Source of the DNA: Schleiferilactobacillus perolens DSM 12744
GTDB lineage: Bacteria; Bacillota; Bacilli; Lactobacillales; Lactobacillaceae
NCBI RefSeq assembly: GCF_001435585.1
Contig: NZ_AZEC01000004.1
Location: forward strand, 119,739-183,738
Length of the DNA: 64,000 nt
Reading direction: 5' to 3'
Positions 17,997 through 28,955 of this stretch are shown here, one piece after another. The notes beneath the pieces were generated by a model. That model saw only the letters and a program-made list of their open reading frames with translations, was not told where the DNA came from and did not search any database. Both the position numbers and the translations under genes were made by a program. Position 1 is the stretch's first letter, and each line of letters opens with the position of its first letter.

Positions 17997-20900
17997 ATGC
18001 AAGCAGGCAAAAGACGCAATATGAAGAGGTTGTTCTTCGGTGTTCTATGCGCTGCATTAGTCGGTGGATTTTTATTTGCCGGAAGTGCTGGACAGGTGTC
18101 GGCGGATACCATTGGGGACATCTTGAACAATGGTGGGAATACCGTGCCGGTGGACAACGCTAATAACCTGAATACGCCGTGGAATATGTATCAGATTCCA
18201 GGATTGTATACCACTAAGACAGATAGTAGTGGTAACACTTATCGAGTATCGCGTGAACATGGTACTAATGAGGGGTCATTTGTTGCAAACGGGACCGCTT
18301 CGAGCGGCATGCCGCTTTCTTCTGTTACAAGTGATGGCACTCCAGATCCAACAGGCTACACGGGTGCAAATCCAAAGAACGGGTCTCCGGCAAATATTCA
18401 ATTTACTGCAGGTGACTCTGAGTTTGGCACACCATGGTACAGCGTCAATTATGTTGATAAACCAGACTTTCTGAATTTTGGCAGTGCCTCAATTGCCAAC
18501 AACTTTCCGACAGATAATGCGAATCGTAATAATTCTGATTTGTGGAATCCTAGTAATGTCGTTAGCAAGATGACGAAAGATAGCAGCACTGGTAAAGATG
18601 TGTTGGATACTGCCAAAAATCAGTCATTCAACGGTGGATATTTAAAAATTGCTGGTAATGTGCCCATTCGAGCTAGAATCGCTGTTTCAAGATCAACAAT
18701 TAATTCAATTGAAGCAGGGAATTGGGGTGTCATGGCTCGTTTATCATTTCCTAAGGGAGTTGATGTTAAGGCTCTGGCAAGCTCAGTAGCTTGGGATAAA
18801 TCCTACTTCTATCTCACCCTTAAGTCATATACTTTTAAACCGGGGCTTCCGCTGTCTTTATTGATGCCAAGTATTACGGTGAAAAATATGACATTTCCAT
18901 TACAATTTGATCATCACATTTATTTGGATAAAGCACACCCAGATAGTAACGACTTCTTCTTGAAGGTTAAAGGGATGCCGTTTGGTTACAACGCGCCTGT
19001 GAACGGCGATACAGCGCAGATGCAACTTGCTAAACCACGATCTGATGCGTTGGACTACTTGCACAATCGGTATTACGATGCGGATACGCAGTCCATGAAG
19101 ACTTTGGATAACCTTGACGCTGATGGCGATAACGATCTAACTTCAACAGGGCAGCCAGAATTTCAGACGTTTGGTCAGGGACAAAACCTGCCTTGGGATC
19201 CATGGTATGCGATGGTCACTGAATTTGTACTTAATCCTTTAAAGCAACAGGGAATTGGTGGCACAATCGTTTCTTGGATTGTTGGGGCATTTACTACCTT
19301 CAATGTTGGGCATAGTCCAGTGTATGCAACTGGGTTGACCGGGCGGACCATGGCTTTACTTAATGGTAAGAGCGAATTACAGACAGCTGATCGGGCGACT
19401 TCGAGTGGTGGGTTCTTTCAGCTTCTAAATAGCTGGTTTGTACAACCATTCATTACCAGCTTAGTTTCATATTTTATTGACAACCCATTCCCAGGCACTG
19501 CGCATATCAACTTTACATTTGACATGTCAAAGTACGCTACACAGGATGGGAAGGAAAAGCAAGCATTGACGATGAGCAAACTTTTCCCTTCTCCCTATGC
19601 TGATGGTGAATTCAATAAGAATGGTGGTGTTGACTCATCCACCGGTAAATCTGGCAGTGACAGTGCAACCGATCCTAACCGGCGAAGCATTGGGATAACG
19701 ATGTATGATTCAAATCAATTGGTTGATCCGTATAGCGTGATTAAGGGTAAGAATACTGATCCAGACAAATCAGATTCTAGTGCACCGATTTATAAACAAT
19801 TGCAGGCAGGAACGACGCCGACTGATTACGCCCTTGTCAATGACAAGGAATACAATAATGGTCGAGATTATCCAGTGTATACAAACTTTTCGTCTTGGAC
19901 AGGTGCAATTGTCCCATATGATCGGATGCATTGGACAGATGATTCGGATACTAGTCAGCCACAATCTACTACGTATACGGATACACTTCATTCAGAGGGC
20001 AAACTTGGTAGTGATATCAATAATCGAACAGCCACGCCAGATCCGGCTCAGGATGGTATTTTAGTTAATGATGGCAAAAATGCCTTTCGGGTACAAGATC
20101 GCAACAAGTTTGTGGATACCGAGATAAGTGATTATCTGCCCAAATTTGGTGATGCTGCAAAAACTAAATTTGAAGCACCTGGCGCGATCCGACCACAACG
20201 GTACGCCAATGTGTACCAGTTCTACGATTATTCCAAGAGCGAGCCGACGCCATTAGCCGAACCTGCACCAGTTGATTATGACAACGACGATGCGGAAGTT
20301 CAGGCAATGACAGATACCAACGTGGATTCGAATAATAACATCACCGGTGAATTGAATAATAAGCGTTGGAACTACACTGGCACCCTTAAAATCGGTAATA
20401 ATACATTGCCATTGGCGGATGCGTCCATCGGTTTGAAGCAGTCGCTAAAACCAACGATTGATTTATCGGCTTATGATCCAATAATGCTGGAGCGTAAGAG
20501 CGTCACTGGCGGCAAACACGAAGTCAAGCCAGCGGCGACATTCAGAGACCCATTGGCTATTGAGGGCTCGCCCTCTGATTTACATCTTCAGTTCTCTGCT
20601 GGCAACAATGGTCAGCAAGATTCATGGAACAATAGTGTAAAGGGTGAAGGGGTCACATATAGTAGCACACCGCGGTTGTTAAGCGGTGACTTCTCAAGTA
20701 GTAATGATGAAGCTCTTGACGGACAGGATAATTTGGCTGGAAATAAGACCATGACATTTGCCACAGATGGCTCAGCAACTTCTAAGTTTGCGATACCTCA
20801 TCCGAATTATCCTAACGCATATTTGTATTACGGTTATGCGCAAATTATCCGGAAAAATAATCTGAGTGTTCGTGGTGGCTACAATTTAAGCAATAAAGTG

Positions 20901-21995
20901 GATGGTAGCGCATCGGATGATGGCATGTTGATTCTTGACAACAATGAACCAGAAAAGTACTGGTACACTTTGAAGAAGCAATTTACGAACGGTGATCCAC
21001 TGGTTCACTTTGTTCAAAGTTCAGATAACGGTACGGATATCAGTGTGACCACCGAAGGCTTCAGCAATGAGATTATTGGTGCTAATTATCCAGATACCAT
21101 TATCCTGATGGCGCCAAAGATTGCGGGTGTGAGTGCTGACGGATTACCGCAAGTATCAACCAGTGATGCCGGAAACAGTGCGGGCACGCCGCAACTCGTT
21201 AGTAGTGGTAGCGATAGTATTGATAAGAAGTACTACTCGTGGAAGGTGAAGTTCACCAAAGCTCCGAAAGAGTTTAAGTTCACTTACAAGTACAAAGTAA
21301 GCGACTGGACACAGATTCCATTGCGGGAGTCTGAGACAGACATTGCAACAAGCAGCAGCGACAGTTCAGGTGGTGCTCAGCAAGCACTTGGTGTGTCCAA
21401 TGGTATTGAGTTTAACGCTCTAATGAACGCCAACTTGATTCATGTGCCGACTCTTGATTTTGGAACGCACAATATTCCCGGTGCTTCAGGGACAGGCAAT
21501 TCGCCTTACCCGTTGAAGGACAACTCAACTAAAACAGATGCGTATTTCACAGTGCGGAACACGGACAACAATACGAGTTCGTGGACAATTTGGGATACTT
21601 TGGACGGTTTTACAAATGAAGATCACTCCAGTGTCTACGATAACTTCACTGTGAAACTTGGCCAGCCACAAATGTTGAATTCGTCGACCAATCAGTTTGT
21701 TGATGAACCATACATTACCGATCCTCAGGGTGCTGATCCAAGCACCTTTAACGGCGATCAGAGTAAGTGGCGTTTCTACAATCATTATCCATTTGACCTG
21801 ATATCAAGTGGACATTCGACTCAGATGTATCACCTGGATCGAGTTAACGGTGATTCAGATAACAAGGAAACCAATCTGACGCGCTATTATCCAAACGCTA
21901 GTTTGAGTATTCCAGCAAATGTCTCACCGACGATTACGTCGGGTAAGTACACCGCCAACATAACTTATCTGTTGTCAGATAACGGCACAGTGTGA
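17997..21995 (+). CDS. Giant WxL-domain surface protein C
   Basis: 1,332 residues from ATG 17997, 6 bases after GGGGGA; the earlier in-frame GTG lacks an SD. The signal peptide is MKRLFFGVLCAALVGGFLFAGSAGQVSA, cut near residue 36. It shares the conserved blocks of A, B and D: REHGTNEGSFV, QFDHHIYLDKA, AHINFTFDMSKY, SWTGAIVPYDRMHW at about 633, RYANVYQFYDY, and a WxL-type domain from about 1149 (VPTLDFGTHNIPG, SSWTIWDTLDGF, ITYLLSDNGTV). The region at about 880-1090 is the most divergent from the other paralogs, so ligand-facing parts may lie there. Its AT-rich codon use resembles B. Confidence 0.85.
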   Translation: MQAGKRRNMKRLFFGVLCAALVGGFLFAGSAGQVSADTIGDILNNGGNTVPVDNANNLNTPWNMYQIPGLYTTKTDSSGNTYRVSREHGTNEGSFVANGTASSGMPLSSVTSDGTPDPTGYTGANPKNGSPANIQFTAGDSEFGTPWYSVNYVDKPDFLNFGSASIANNFPTDNANRNNSDLWNPSNVVSKMTKDSSTGKDVLDTAKNQSFNGGYLKIAGNVPIRARIAVSRSTINSIEAGNWGVMARLSFPKGVDVKALASSVAWDKSYFYLTLKSYTFKPGLPLSLLMPSITVKNMTFPLQFDHHIYLDKAHPDSNDFFLKVKGMPFGYNAPVNGDTAQMQLAKPRSDALDYLHNRYYDADTQSMKTLDNLDADGDNDLTSTGQPEFQTFGQGQNLPWDPWYAMVTEFVLNPLKQQGIGGTIVSWIVGAFTTFNVGHSPVYATGLTGRTMALLNGKSELQTADRATSSGGFFQLLNSWFVQPFITSLVSYFIDNPFPGTAHINFTFDMSKYATQDGKEKQALTMSKLFPSPYADGEFNKNGGVDSSTGKSGSDSATDPNRRSIGITMYDSNQLVDPYSVIKGKNTDPDKSDSSAPIYKQLQAGTTPTDYALVNDKEYNNGRDYPVYTNFSSWTGAIVPYDRMHWTDDSDTSQPQSTTYTDTLHSEGKLGSDINNRTATPDPAQDGILVNDGKNAFRVQDRNKFVDTEISDYLPKFGDAAKTKFEAPGAIRPQRYANVYQFYDYSKSEPTPLAEPAPVDYDNDDAEVQAMTDTNVDSNNNITGELNNKRWNYTGTLKIGNNTLPLADASIGLKQSLKPTIDLSAYDPIMLERKSVTGGKHEVKPAATFRDPLAIEGSPSDLHLQFSAGNNGQQDSWNNSVKGEGVTYSSTPRLLSGDFSSSNDEALDGQDNLAGNKTMTFATDGSATSKFAIPHPNYPNAYLYYGYAQIIRKNNLSVRGGYNLSNKVDGSASDDGMLILDNNEPEKYWYTLKKQFTNGDPLVHFVQSSDNGTDISVTTEGFSNEIIGANYPDTIILMAPKIAGVSADGLPQVSTSDAGNSAGTPQLVSSGSDSIDKKYYSWKVKFTKAPKEFKFTYKYKVSDWTQIPLRESETDIATSSSDSSGGAQQALGVSNGIEFNALMNANLIHVPTLDFGTHNIPGASGTGNSPYPLKDNSTKTDAYFTVRNTDNNTSSWTIWDTLDGFTNEDHSSVYDNFTVKLGQPQMLNSSTNQFVDEPYITDPQGADPSTFNGDQSKWRFYNHYPFDLISSGHSTQMYHLDRVNGDSDNKETNLTRYYPNASLSIPANVSPTITSGKYTANITYLLSDNGTV

Positions 21996-22011
21996 CAACG
22001 TTTTTTGAAAG

Positions 22012-22041
22012 AACGTCTTTCCCAGCCGAAAGGCGTTTTTT
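22012..22041 (+). terminator. Terminator after WxL gene C
   Basis: The ACGTCTTTC / GAAAGGCGT stem with a T run is nearly identical to the hairpin after gene B. Confidence 0.88.
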
Positions 22042-22229
22042 GAGTGGATTTATTCTATTTTTTGAATCAATTTCTCCCACCGAGCATGGTACTATTAAGA
22101 AGAATGAGTAGGCATCAGAATCTTTTTTACAGCGATAACGGCTATCCATATTGGCACCCTCGGACATCAATACAAGCGTTGTGGAACTTTCGATAAACAC
22201 GATAAACACTTGCAGAATGGGGAATTAAC

Positions 22230-25200
22230 ATGCGAACAGTCAATACATACAAAAATTCAAAGGGCGTGCTTTGCGTCCTTTTTGTTGCACTCGTAATTTT
22301 CGGAGTATTTGTCGGGAATGCAGTGACAGTGTCCGCAGATACGATTGGGGACACACTCGACAACAGCACACTGACGTATCAATCTGGCGGAACGAATGGT
22401 GTGCCAAAAGTGGTCACCTCTGCCAAATCTTTCCCAGGCGCAGTGGCTAATCAGCAATGGAGTATGTATCAGATGCCGGGATTAGGCCGTAAGCGGACGC
22501 CTAGTGAAGGGTCATTTGTGAAATGGGGTTATAGCTGGCCGACGGTGGATGCTAACGCTATGCAGATGTCTGCAGACGTAAGTGCGGGTACGCAGCAAGC
22601 CGTATCCAACAACTCGAAAGCCTGGAATAATATGACCACGGCGTCACCAATAGGAATTTCGTTTAACAATACGAACGGCAGTCATGGTGCGCCATATTTC
22701 TCGCTGAACTATGTGGATAATGACGACTTGGTAGACTTTGGTAAGCAAACATCCAATGCGGAAACTGTGGCGGCGATTGCGACTGGTAAAGCTTGGGCCG
22801 GGCAAACCATGACCGCAGCCCAACAGGACAATGTCTTCAATCCAAGCAATGTGTCTTCGAAGATGAAAAACAACAACGGCAAACTGCAACTAGCACCTGG
22901 AGAGTCATTCAATGGCGGATTTTTGCAGGCCACGGGGAATGTGCCTATTCAGGCTGCTGTCGCGAATGGTTCCCAAACTACCGTGGACGCAATCATGGCA
23001 GGTAACTGGGCAGTGATGGTCAAAGTGAAGGTGGCAGAGGGAATTGATGCAAAGGCATTTGCTGCGAGTATTGACTGGAATAAGTCTTATTTTTTCTTAT
23101 CCTTCACGTCGATACCTTATGATTATGTGATCGGTCAGACATCGGTTGATATTAATTTTCCGGCGCAGTTCGATCACCATGTGTATCTCAATCCAGAAGA
23201 TTCGCAAAGCTTCTTTCTAAAAGTGAAGGCAATCCCATTCTGGTTTAATCAAGAACAGTCACAGTTCAATCCATTCGCAAATAATCACAGCCAGCTACAG
23301 TTGCAAGATGGTAATGCTGACTATGTTGACTACTTGCACAACCGCATGATCAGCGGCGGGCGAACCGGGAGTGCACAAACGCTTGATAATATGGTTGGGG
23401 GAAAGAAAGTCACAACTCTGAACGATGACGACTCTTCCGTTAAGAAAACGACAGGAGGTAATGTCCAGCCAAACTTTCAGGATATATCCACGGTCACGGG
23501 TGCCATTGGGAATTTGTGGAGTCTCTATGATCTGATTCCGCCCACCAGGGGTAAAAGTGCAGTCTACGAAGCGGGTCTCACTGGCCAAATGATTTCCTTA
23601 ATTAACTCAATCTCGGGCAATGCAATCGAATCAAGGAGTAACGGTGATAGTTTGTTTTCTGGTATTATCACCAGTCTGGTGAACTATTTCGGTAAAAACA
23701 CCTTCCAAGGTAGTGCACATATCAACTTTTCATTTGATATATCTAAGTATTCAGTCAACACCACCAAAAAGACTCAAAGTTTAACAGCGGGGAAGTTCTT
23801 CGCAGCACCGAATACAGACGGCAACTTCAATACATCTGCGAATGGCATGGGCGAGACGGATGCTGTGCAAATCTCACTGTATGATTCCACCCAATTGGTG
23901 GATCCATATGGCGTCACGCGAGGGATTTCGCGTACCGATCCGAAAGCAGGAAATATTTTACACGGAATTCCGGATGCACCCACTGATCCGATGCGTAAAG
24001 CACTGAATATCAAATTCTCTGATCAAAGTTCAGGTAAGACCACCCAGTCCGGGATGACACCGGCGGATTACGCCATCATTAAAGCAGATCAAAGAAATAA
24101 AGGCCTCCGATATCCGGTATACACCAATTACACATCCTGGACCGGCGCGATCGTGCCCTATGATCGGATGCATTGGAACGACGGTGATGACACCGGCCAA
24201 GCTAGTTACACCGACACTCTCCATTCTGACGGTAAGATTGGTAGTGACATTAACAACCGCACGGCCACGCCTGATCCTGCTAACGATGGCATTTTGGCGA
24301 ACTCCGGAAATGCGTTCATTCTGAAACAGCAGGCGGATTATCGGTCCGCCGCAGCCGCCTCACAGCCTGTTTTCACCAACGGCAAACTGACAACTGCCGG
24401 CTTGATCAATCCAGAACGGTACGCCAATGTGTATCAACTCTATGACTACACCAAGAGCACGCCTACGGTAGATGTGCATGTCGCCGATTATGCGACTGAT
24501 AAACCGCAAGTGACCGCTAGCACGGGCACCAACCTGACCGGTACTAGTATCACGAGTAATCTGGATGGGCAGAAGTGGCACTACACCGGCGCCATGGATA
24601 GCGGTAATGGACTGCCTCTCGCAGATGCCACAGTGAATTTGCAACAGACATTCAAACCGACGTTGAACCTGTCGAATCAAAAACTGCTAATGGTGGCAGA
24701 AAGCGAAGCGACCGACAAGCATTGGGTTAGACAGTTGGGAACATGGCGTGATCCACTGGGCATTGCCCAAAGTGACAGTCTCGTCATGGATTTTGATGGG
24801 CTGAGCAGTCAGCAGCGGGCGATGGCTAGCACGTTGGGTGGAAATACGGACAGTCATACTGTCACCGGTGATTGGTCCACGCTCAACAAGTTTGACCATG
24901 ATGCTGAGAATAGCGCCGAGATGGTGGTGGACGCGAGTCAAAATGTCACCGCCAAATACCAGTTACCCGTGGCGGGGAATCCAAACGATAATTTCTTTTA
25001 CGGTAGCGGTACGCTGAACAGGGATAACAAAAACGTGAAGATCGCTAATGGCTACACCCTGGCCAGTGGGGTCGATGCTACTGCGACGGATAACTATTAT
25101 CTACTGCTGGATCGGGACAGTCCCACGGATCAGTGGTACACCGCCCAGAAAGAGTTCACGGTGGGCAATAAGACGATTCATTATTTACAAAAGGGCGACG

Positions 25201-26153
25201 ATCTCGTTCATGTGAAGGTCACCGTGACGCACAAAGAGGGCAGTAAATTGCCTACCGGGAAAGACTTGATTATCCGCATTCCCAATGTGCAACAGGATAA
25301 GAGCCACGTCGGGGCGACGATTCCAAAACTTACGGCGACAGCTAACGATGCGGGTAATTCAGTGACAGTAGGCAGTACGGGTGAACCGACCGACAACTGG
25401 CTGACGGACAACTTCACCTCTTGGAAGTTGTCTTTCGCTATGGTGCCGCAGAAGTTTACTTACGAGTATGATTACAAAATCGTCAACCAGAGCAATATCC
25501 CGCTGCTTACCTAATATCAGGACATGATTATTGGCGACAGTCGGACACTGGCAATTTCTAATGGTGTGCAGTTTGACCTTTTGAAGAGTGCCAATTTGAC
25601 CCATGTGCCATCGCTTGATTTTGGAACACACAATATTCCCAGCGCAGCAGGCACCGCTGCTAATCCTTATACGTTGGTGGATCAATCGGTCAACACAGCG
25701 GCATTTTTCACTGTCCAAAGCAACAACGGCAATACGAGTTCTTGGACGCTATGGGGCACACTGGGGAATTTTGCCAATAACGACCAATCTCGGGCTTACG
25801 ATAACTTCACCGTCGTTTTGGGTCAGCCCCAGATATTAAACACGGGGACCAATACTTTTGGTAACGAACCTAACATCACGAAACCAACTGGCACCGACAC
25901 CAGCAAATTTACCGATGGGGAGTGGCGCTACTACAACCACTCCCCAGCAGATCTGATTTCCAATGGCTATCAGACCCAGCTGTATCGACTGGACCGGACA
26001 TACGGCGATAAGGACAACAAGGAAACCACGCTATCTCGGTATTATCCCAACACCACACTGGCTGTCCCAGCGGGGGTATCGCCAGCCATTACTCCGGGTC
26101 AGTATACGGCTAATATTACGTATCTATTGTCTGATGACGGGACCTTGAAATAG
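22230..26153 (+). pseudogene. Giant WxL-domain surface protein D, interrupted by an in-frame stop
   Basis: The frame starts at ATG 22230 (SD GGGGAA) and runs 1,094 codons to TAA at 25512-25514. It then continues in the same frame to 26153. Where paralog B reads PLVTQYKDL, D reads PLLT-stop-YQDM, so a single C-to-T change (CAA to TAA) explains it. The signal peptide, SWTGAIVPYDRMHW (about 636) and the other blocks lie before the stop. The whole WxL-type domain (VPSLDFGTHNIPS at about 1124, SSWTLWGTLGNF, ITYLLSDDGTLK) lies after it. The product would be secreted without its wall-binding domain unless the stop is read through. The downstream part is not visibly decayed, so the change looks recent or is a sequencing error. 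Confidence 0.85.
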
Positions 26154-26164
26154 ATCTAGAAAGG

Positions 26165-26197
26165 GACGTCTTTCTTGCGTGAAAGGCGTTTTTTTCT
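26165..26197 (+). terminator. Terminator after WxL gene D
   Basis: ACGTCTTTC pairs with GAAAGGCGT around TTGCGT and is followed by seven T. It closes the surface-protein locus. Confidence 0.88.
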
Positions 26198-26285
26198 TGT
26201 CCTGACGGGGCTTTCGGCTTCTATCTCACTAGGTGGTCTGCTAAACTAAAGATAGAGTTGGATGACGTAAAGGTGGGAAAGCAGC

Positions 26286-27437
26286 ATGTTAAAACAGATG
26301 CGAGAGTCGAAGTTATTCTATTGGTCTGTGCAGATCCTGGTGATTGCCTTGCTCATTTGGGTGTTTTCTCAAATTGGCTGGGTATTCACCCCGATTGCCA
26401 CCTTCTTTAGTACACTTTTTGGCCCAATTATCGCGGCGGGTTTCCTATTTTATATGCTCAATCCGTTGGTGAAGTTGATGATGAAGATCCATATTCCACG
26501 CCGGATTGCTGTGTGGCTGATCTTTCTCATCCTGTTGGGAGCGGTCGCCTTACTGGTGGCTGCCATCATTCCTAATTTAATTTCCCAAGTGACCCAGATC
26601 GTCAACAACTTCCCAGAATTCATCGCTGAAGTCCGCAAATCCACGACGGCTTTTCTTAATAAACCGTCGCTGCGGAAATATAATCTGTCCCAGTCCCTGA
26701 CGCAGTTAAAAATTGACCCGGCCACGATTCTGCGGTCTTTGCTGGGCGGTGTATCGGATAACATTGGCGGTGTGGTGTCGTCAGTGGGGAGCGCGGTGAT
26801 TTCAGCCATTACGGTACCGGTGATGTTGTATTACTTTTTGAAAGACGGGCATAAGCTGATTCCCAATATTCAGCGGTTTTTCCCCAACCGGTTTAATGAT
26901 CAGATCGGTGACGTGCTCACTAAGATGAACGAAACCATTTCTCATTATGTGGCTGGGGAAGCGGTGGAGCTGCTCTTTGTCGGGACAGCCACCGGGATTG
27001 GTTACGTGATTATCGGCATGCCCTATGCATTGTTACTGGGCGTGGTGGCTGGTTTCATGAACATCATTCCGTACTTGGGGCCATACATTGGCGTGGCGCC
27101 AGCACTGATCATTGCGGCCACCATTTCCTGGGAACAGATGGCACTGGTCGCTGTGGTGGTCGTCATTGTGCAGCAATTAGATGGCAACTTCATTTACCCC
27201 AATGTCGTGGGCAAGGCCCTGGATATTCATCCGCTGACGATCATCATTTTGCTGCTGGTGGTCGGTAATCTGTGGGGCATCATCGGAATGATCGTCGGGG
27301 TGCCGGTGTATGCCGTGGTCAAAACGGTGGTTGAATATTGGCGTAATATCCGCGTGCTGCGGGAAAATGGGGACCTGGAAGAGTTCAAGGAAGTCCCGGT
27401 CCAATGGCATCTGCCGCACCCTAAGGACAAGCAGTGA
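26286..27437 (+). CDS. AI-2E family transporter (PerM/TqsA-like), copy 1
   Basis: 383 residues of the AI-2E transporter (UPF0118/PerM) family. It has pairs of N-terminal TM helices (about 12-35, 40-58, 72-95), a soluble loop, and a C-terminal TM block with the family motif GVVAGFMNIIPYLGPYIG at about 252-269 and the closing GIIGMIVGVPVYAVVK. Members are exporters or antiporters of varied substrates, and the name does not prove autoinducer transport. A paralog lies at 62483-63745. It is monocistronic, 130 bases after the WxL locus. Confidence 0.88.
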   Translation: MLKQMRESKLFYWSVQILVIALLIWVFSQIGWVFTPIATFFSTLFGPIIAAGFLFYMLNPLVKLMMKIHIPRRIAVWLIFLILLGAVALLVAAIIPNLISQVTQIVNNFPEFIAEVRKSTTAFLNKPSLRKYNLSQSLTQLKIDPATILRSLLGGVSDNIGGVVSSVGSAVISAITVPVMLYYFLKDGHKLIPNIQRFFPNRFNDQIGDVLTKMNETISHYVAGEAVELLFVGTATGIGYVIIGMPYALLLGVVAGFMNIIPYLGPYIGVAPALIIAATISWEQMALVAVVVVIVQQLDGNFIYPNVVGKALDIHPLTIIILLLVVGNLWGIIGMIVGVPVYAVVKTVVEYWRNIRVLRENGDLEEFKEVPVQWHLPHPKDKQ

Positions 27438-27527
27438 ACGTCTATTCTTGAATTCAAGCGTCCTGCTTGCTATACTTTTCAATAACATACATTTTTATGG
27501 ATTAGTGAAAGCGAGAGTGGTTTTGTA

Positions 27528-28934
27528 ATGAGTGGTGACCCTGGAAGTACGAGCCTGGGTGGTCAGATAATTTTGATCGTCATTTTGACAGCGGTGAACG
27601 CGATTTTTGCGGCCGCGGAGATGGCGATCGTTTCTGTGAATCGGCCGCGGATTGAGGCGGAAGCGAAGAACGGTGATAAGAAGGCCGTTAAGTTGTTGGA
27701 AGTCATGAACAATTCCAGCCAGTTTCTTGCCACCATCCAAGTGGCCATTACCTTTGCCGGGTTTCTGTCTTCCGCCAGCGCGGCGACGTCCATGGCTTCA
27801 CGGTTGGCGCCGTTGTTTGGTGATGTGTCCTGGGGTGAGGAAGCGTCCACGGTGATTATCACCTTGGCACTGTCTTACATATCCTTGGTATTTGGTGAAC
27901 TGTTCCCCAAGCAAGTGGCACTGGCTAATCCAGAGAGCATTGCGAAGCAAACAGTGGGCATCGTGCGGGCGGTCAGTGTCTTCACCAAGCCGTTCGTCTG
28001 GCTGCTTTCTGCGTCAACGAGTCTGTTAACCAAACTGACGGGGCAAAAGTTGCGCCATGAAGAGGACAACATGACTCGGGAAGAAATGCTCCAGGTGATT
28101 GAAAAATCACGCAAAACCGGTTTGATTCGACCAGACGAGTACCAGATGCTCGAAGGGATCATTACGTTCAACGACAAAATGGCCCGAGAAGTCATGGTAC
28201 CGCGCACCGATATGTTTATGATCGATATTGAGGATAATGATCAGGAAAACATTGACGAAGTGTTAAACATGCCGTATTCGCGGGTCCCTGTTTACCGTGG
28301 CGACAAGGATGAAGTGGTCGGTGTTATTCACATTAAGCAGTTGTTGAAACGGGCCCGCCAGGTTGGTTTCGATCACCTGCAGATCACAGACGTCATGTCC
28401 CAACCGCTATTTGTCCCTGAAACCGTCACGATTGACGATTTGTTGCGGGAAATGCAAAAAACCCAGCAGCAGATGGCGATTCTGTTGGATGAATACGGTG
28501 GGGTAGTCGGTTTGGCTACGATTGAGGACCTATTGGAAGAAATCGTCGGCGATATTGACGATGAATCCGACCATGTAACGACGCTGTACCACAAACTGAA
28601 TGATTACGAATTTGCCGTGTCGGGTAAAATGCCGATTTCCGACTTTAATGATGAGTTCGGGACGGATTTAGCCGCTGACGATGTGGATACGATTGCCGGT
28701 TATGTCATTTCTAAACTGGGGATGATTCCCGAAAACGGCCATCCCAAGCACCTGCTGCTGGAATGCGGCCTAGAACTGGTAACCGGTCATATGGACGGTT
28801 CGCGGTTGGAGGATCTCTACCTCAAATTGCCGCAACTACCCAAACCAGCCGCTCATTTGCCGGTCAATGCAGCTGAACCGGCGGATAAAGAATCGAATAC
28901 GAATAACAGCCATCCTACGGTGAATGCGGGATAG
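27528..28934 (+). CDS. CNNM/CorC-type hemolysin family protein with CBS pair
   Basis: 468 residues. A CNNM (DUF21) membrane domain spans about 1-200 with TM helices near 10-30, 60-85 and 100-125. A CBS pair follows at about 215-340 (REVMVPRTDMFMID, then DVMSQPLFVPE). A CorC_HlyC domain follows (DEYGGVVGLATIEDLLEEIVGDIDDE; FAVSGKMPISDFNDEFG). The family is linked to magnesium and other divalent-cation transport; the haemolysin name is historical. The C-terminal 30 residues are low-complexity and polar. ATG 27528 has a purine-rich SD (GAGAGTGG). Confidence 0.9.
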   Translation: MSGDPGSTSLGGQIILIVILTAVNAIFAAAEMAIVSVNRPRIEAEAKNGDKKAVKLLEVMNNSSQFLATIQVAITFAGFLSSASAATSMASRLAPLFGDVSWGEEASTVIITLALSYISLVFGELFPKQVALANPESIAKQTVGIVRAVSVFTKPFVWLLSASTSLLTKLTGQKLRHEEDNMTREEMLQVIEKSRKTGLIRPDEYQMLEGIITFNDKMAREVMVPRTDMFMIDIEDNDQENIDEVLNMPYSRVPVYRGDKDEVVGVIHIKQLLKRARQVGFDHLQITDVMSQPLFVPETVTIDDLLREMQKTQQQMAILLDEYGGVVGLATIEDLLEEIVGDIDDESDHVTTLYHKLNDYEFAVSGKMPISDFNDEFGTDLAADDVDTIAGYVISKLGMIPENGHPKHLLLECGLELVTGHMDGSRLEDLYLKLPQLPKPAAHLPVNAAEPADKESNTNNSHPTVNAG

Positions 28935-28955
28935 CGCAAAATAATGTAAAATAAA

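Noticed and set aside
17815..22081. GGTGGGAGAA at about 17815 and its reverse complement at about 22072 flanking gene C, considered as an invertible segment
   Set aside because: Only 10 bases, no recombinase nearby, and both lie in degenerate copies of the same post-terminator spacer. Chance or small-scale rearrangement is more likely.
22191..22208. Tandem 9-base repeat CGATAAACA upstream of gene D
   Set aside because: Two copies only; no promoter logic could be attached to it.
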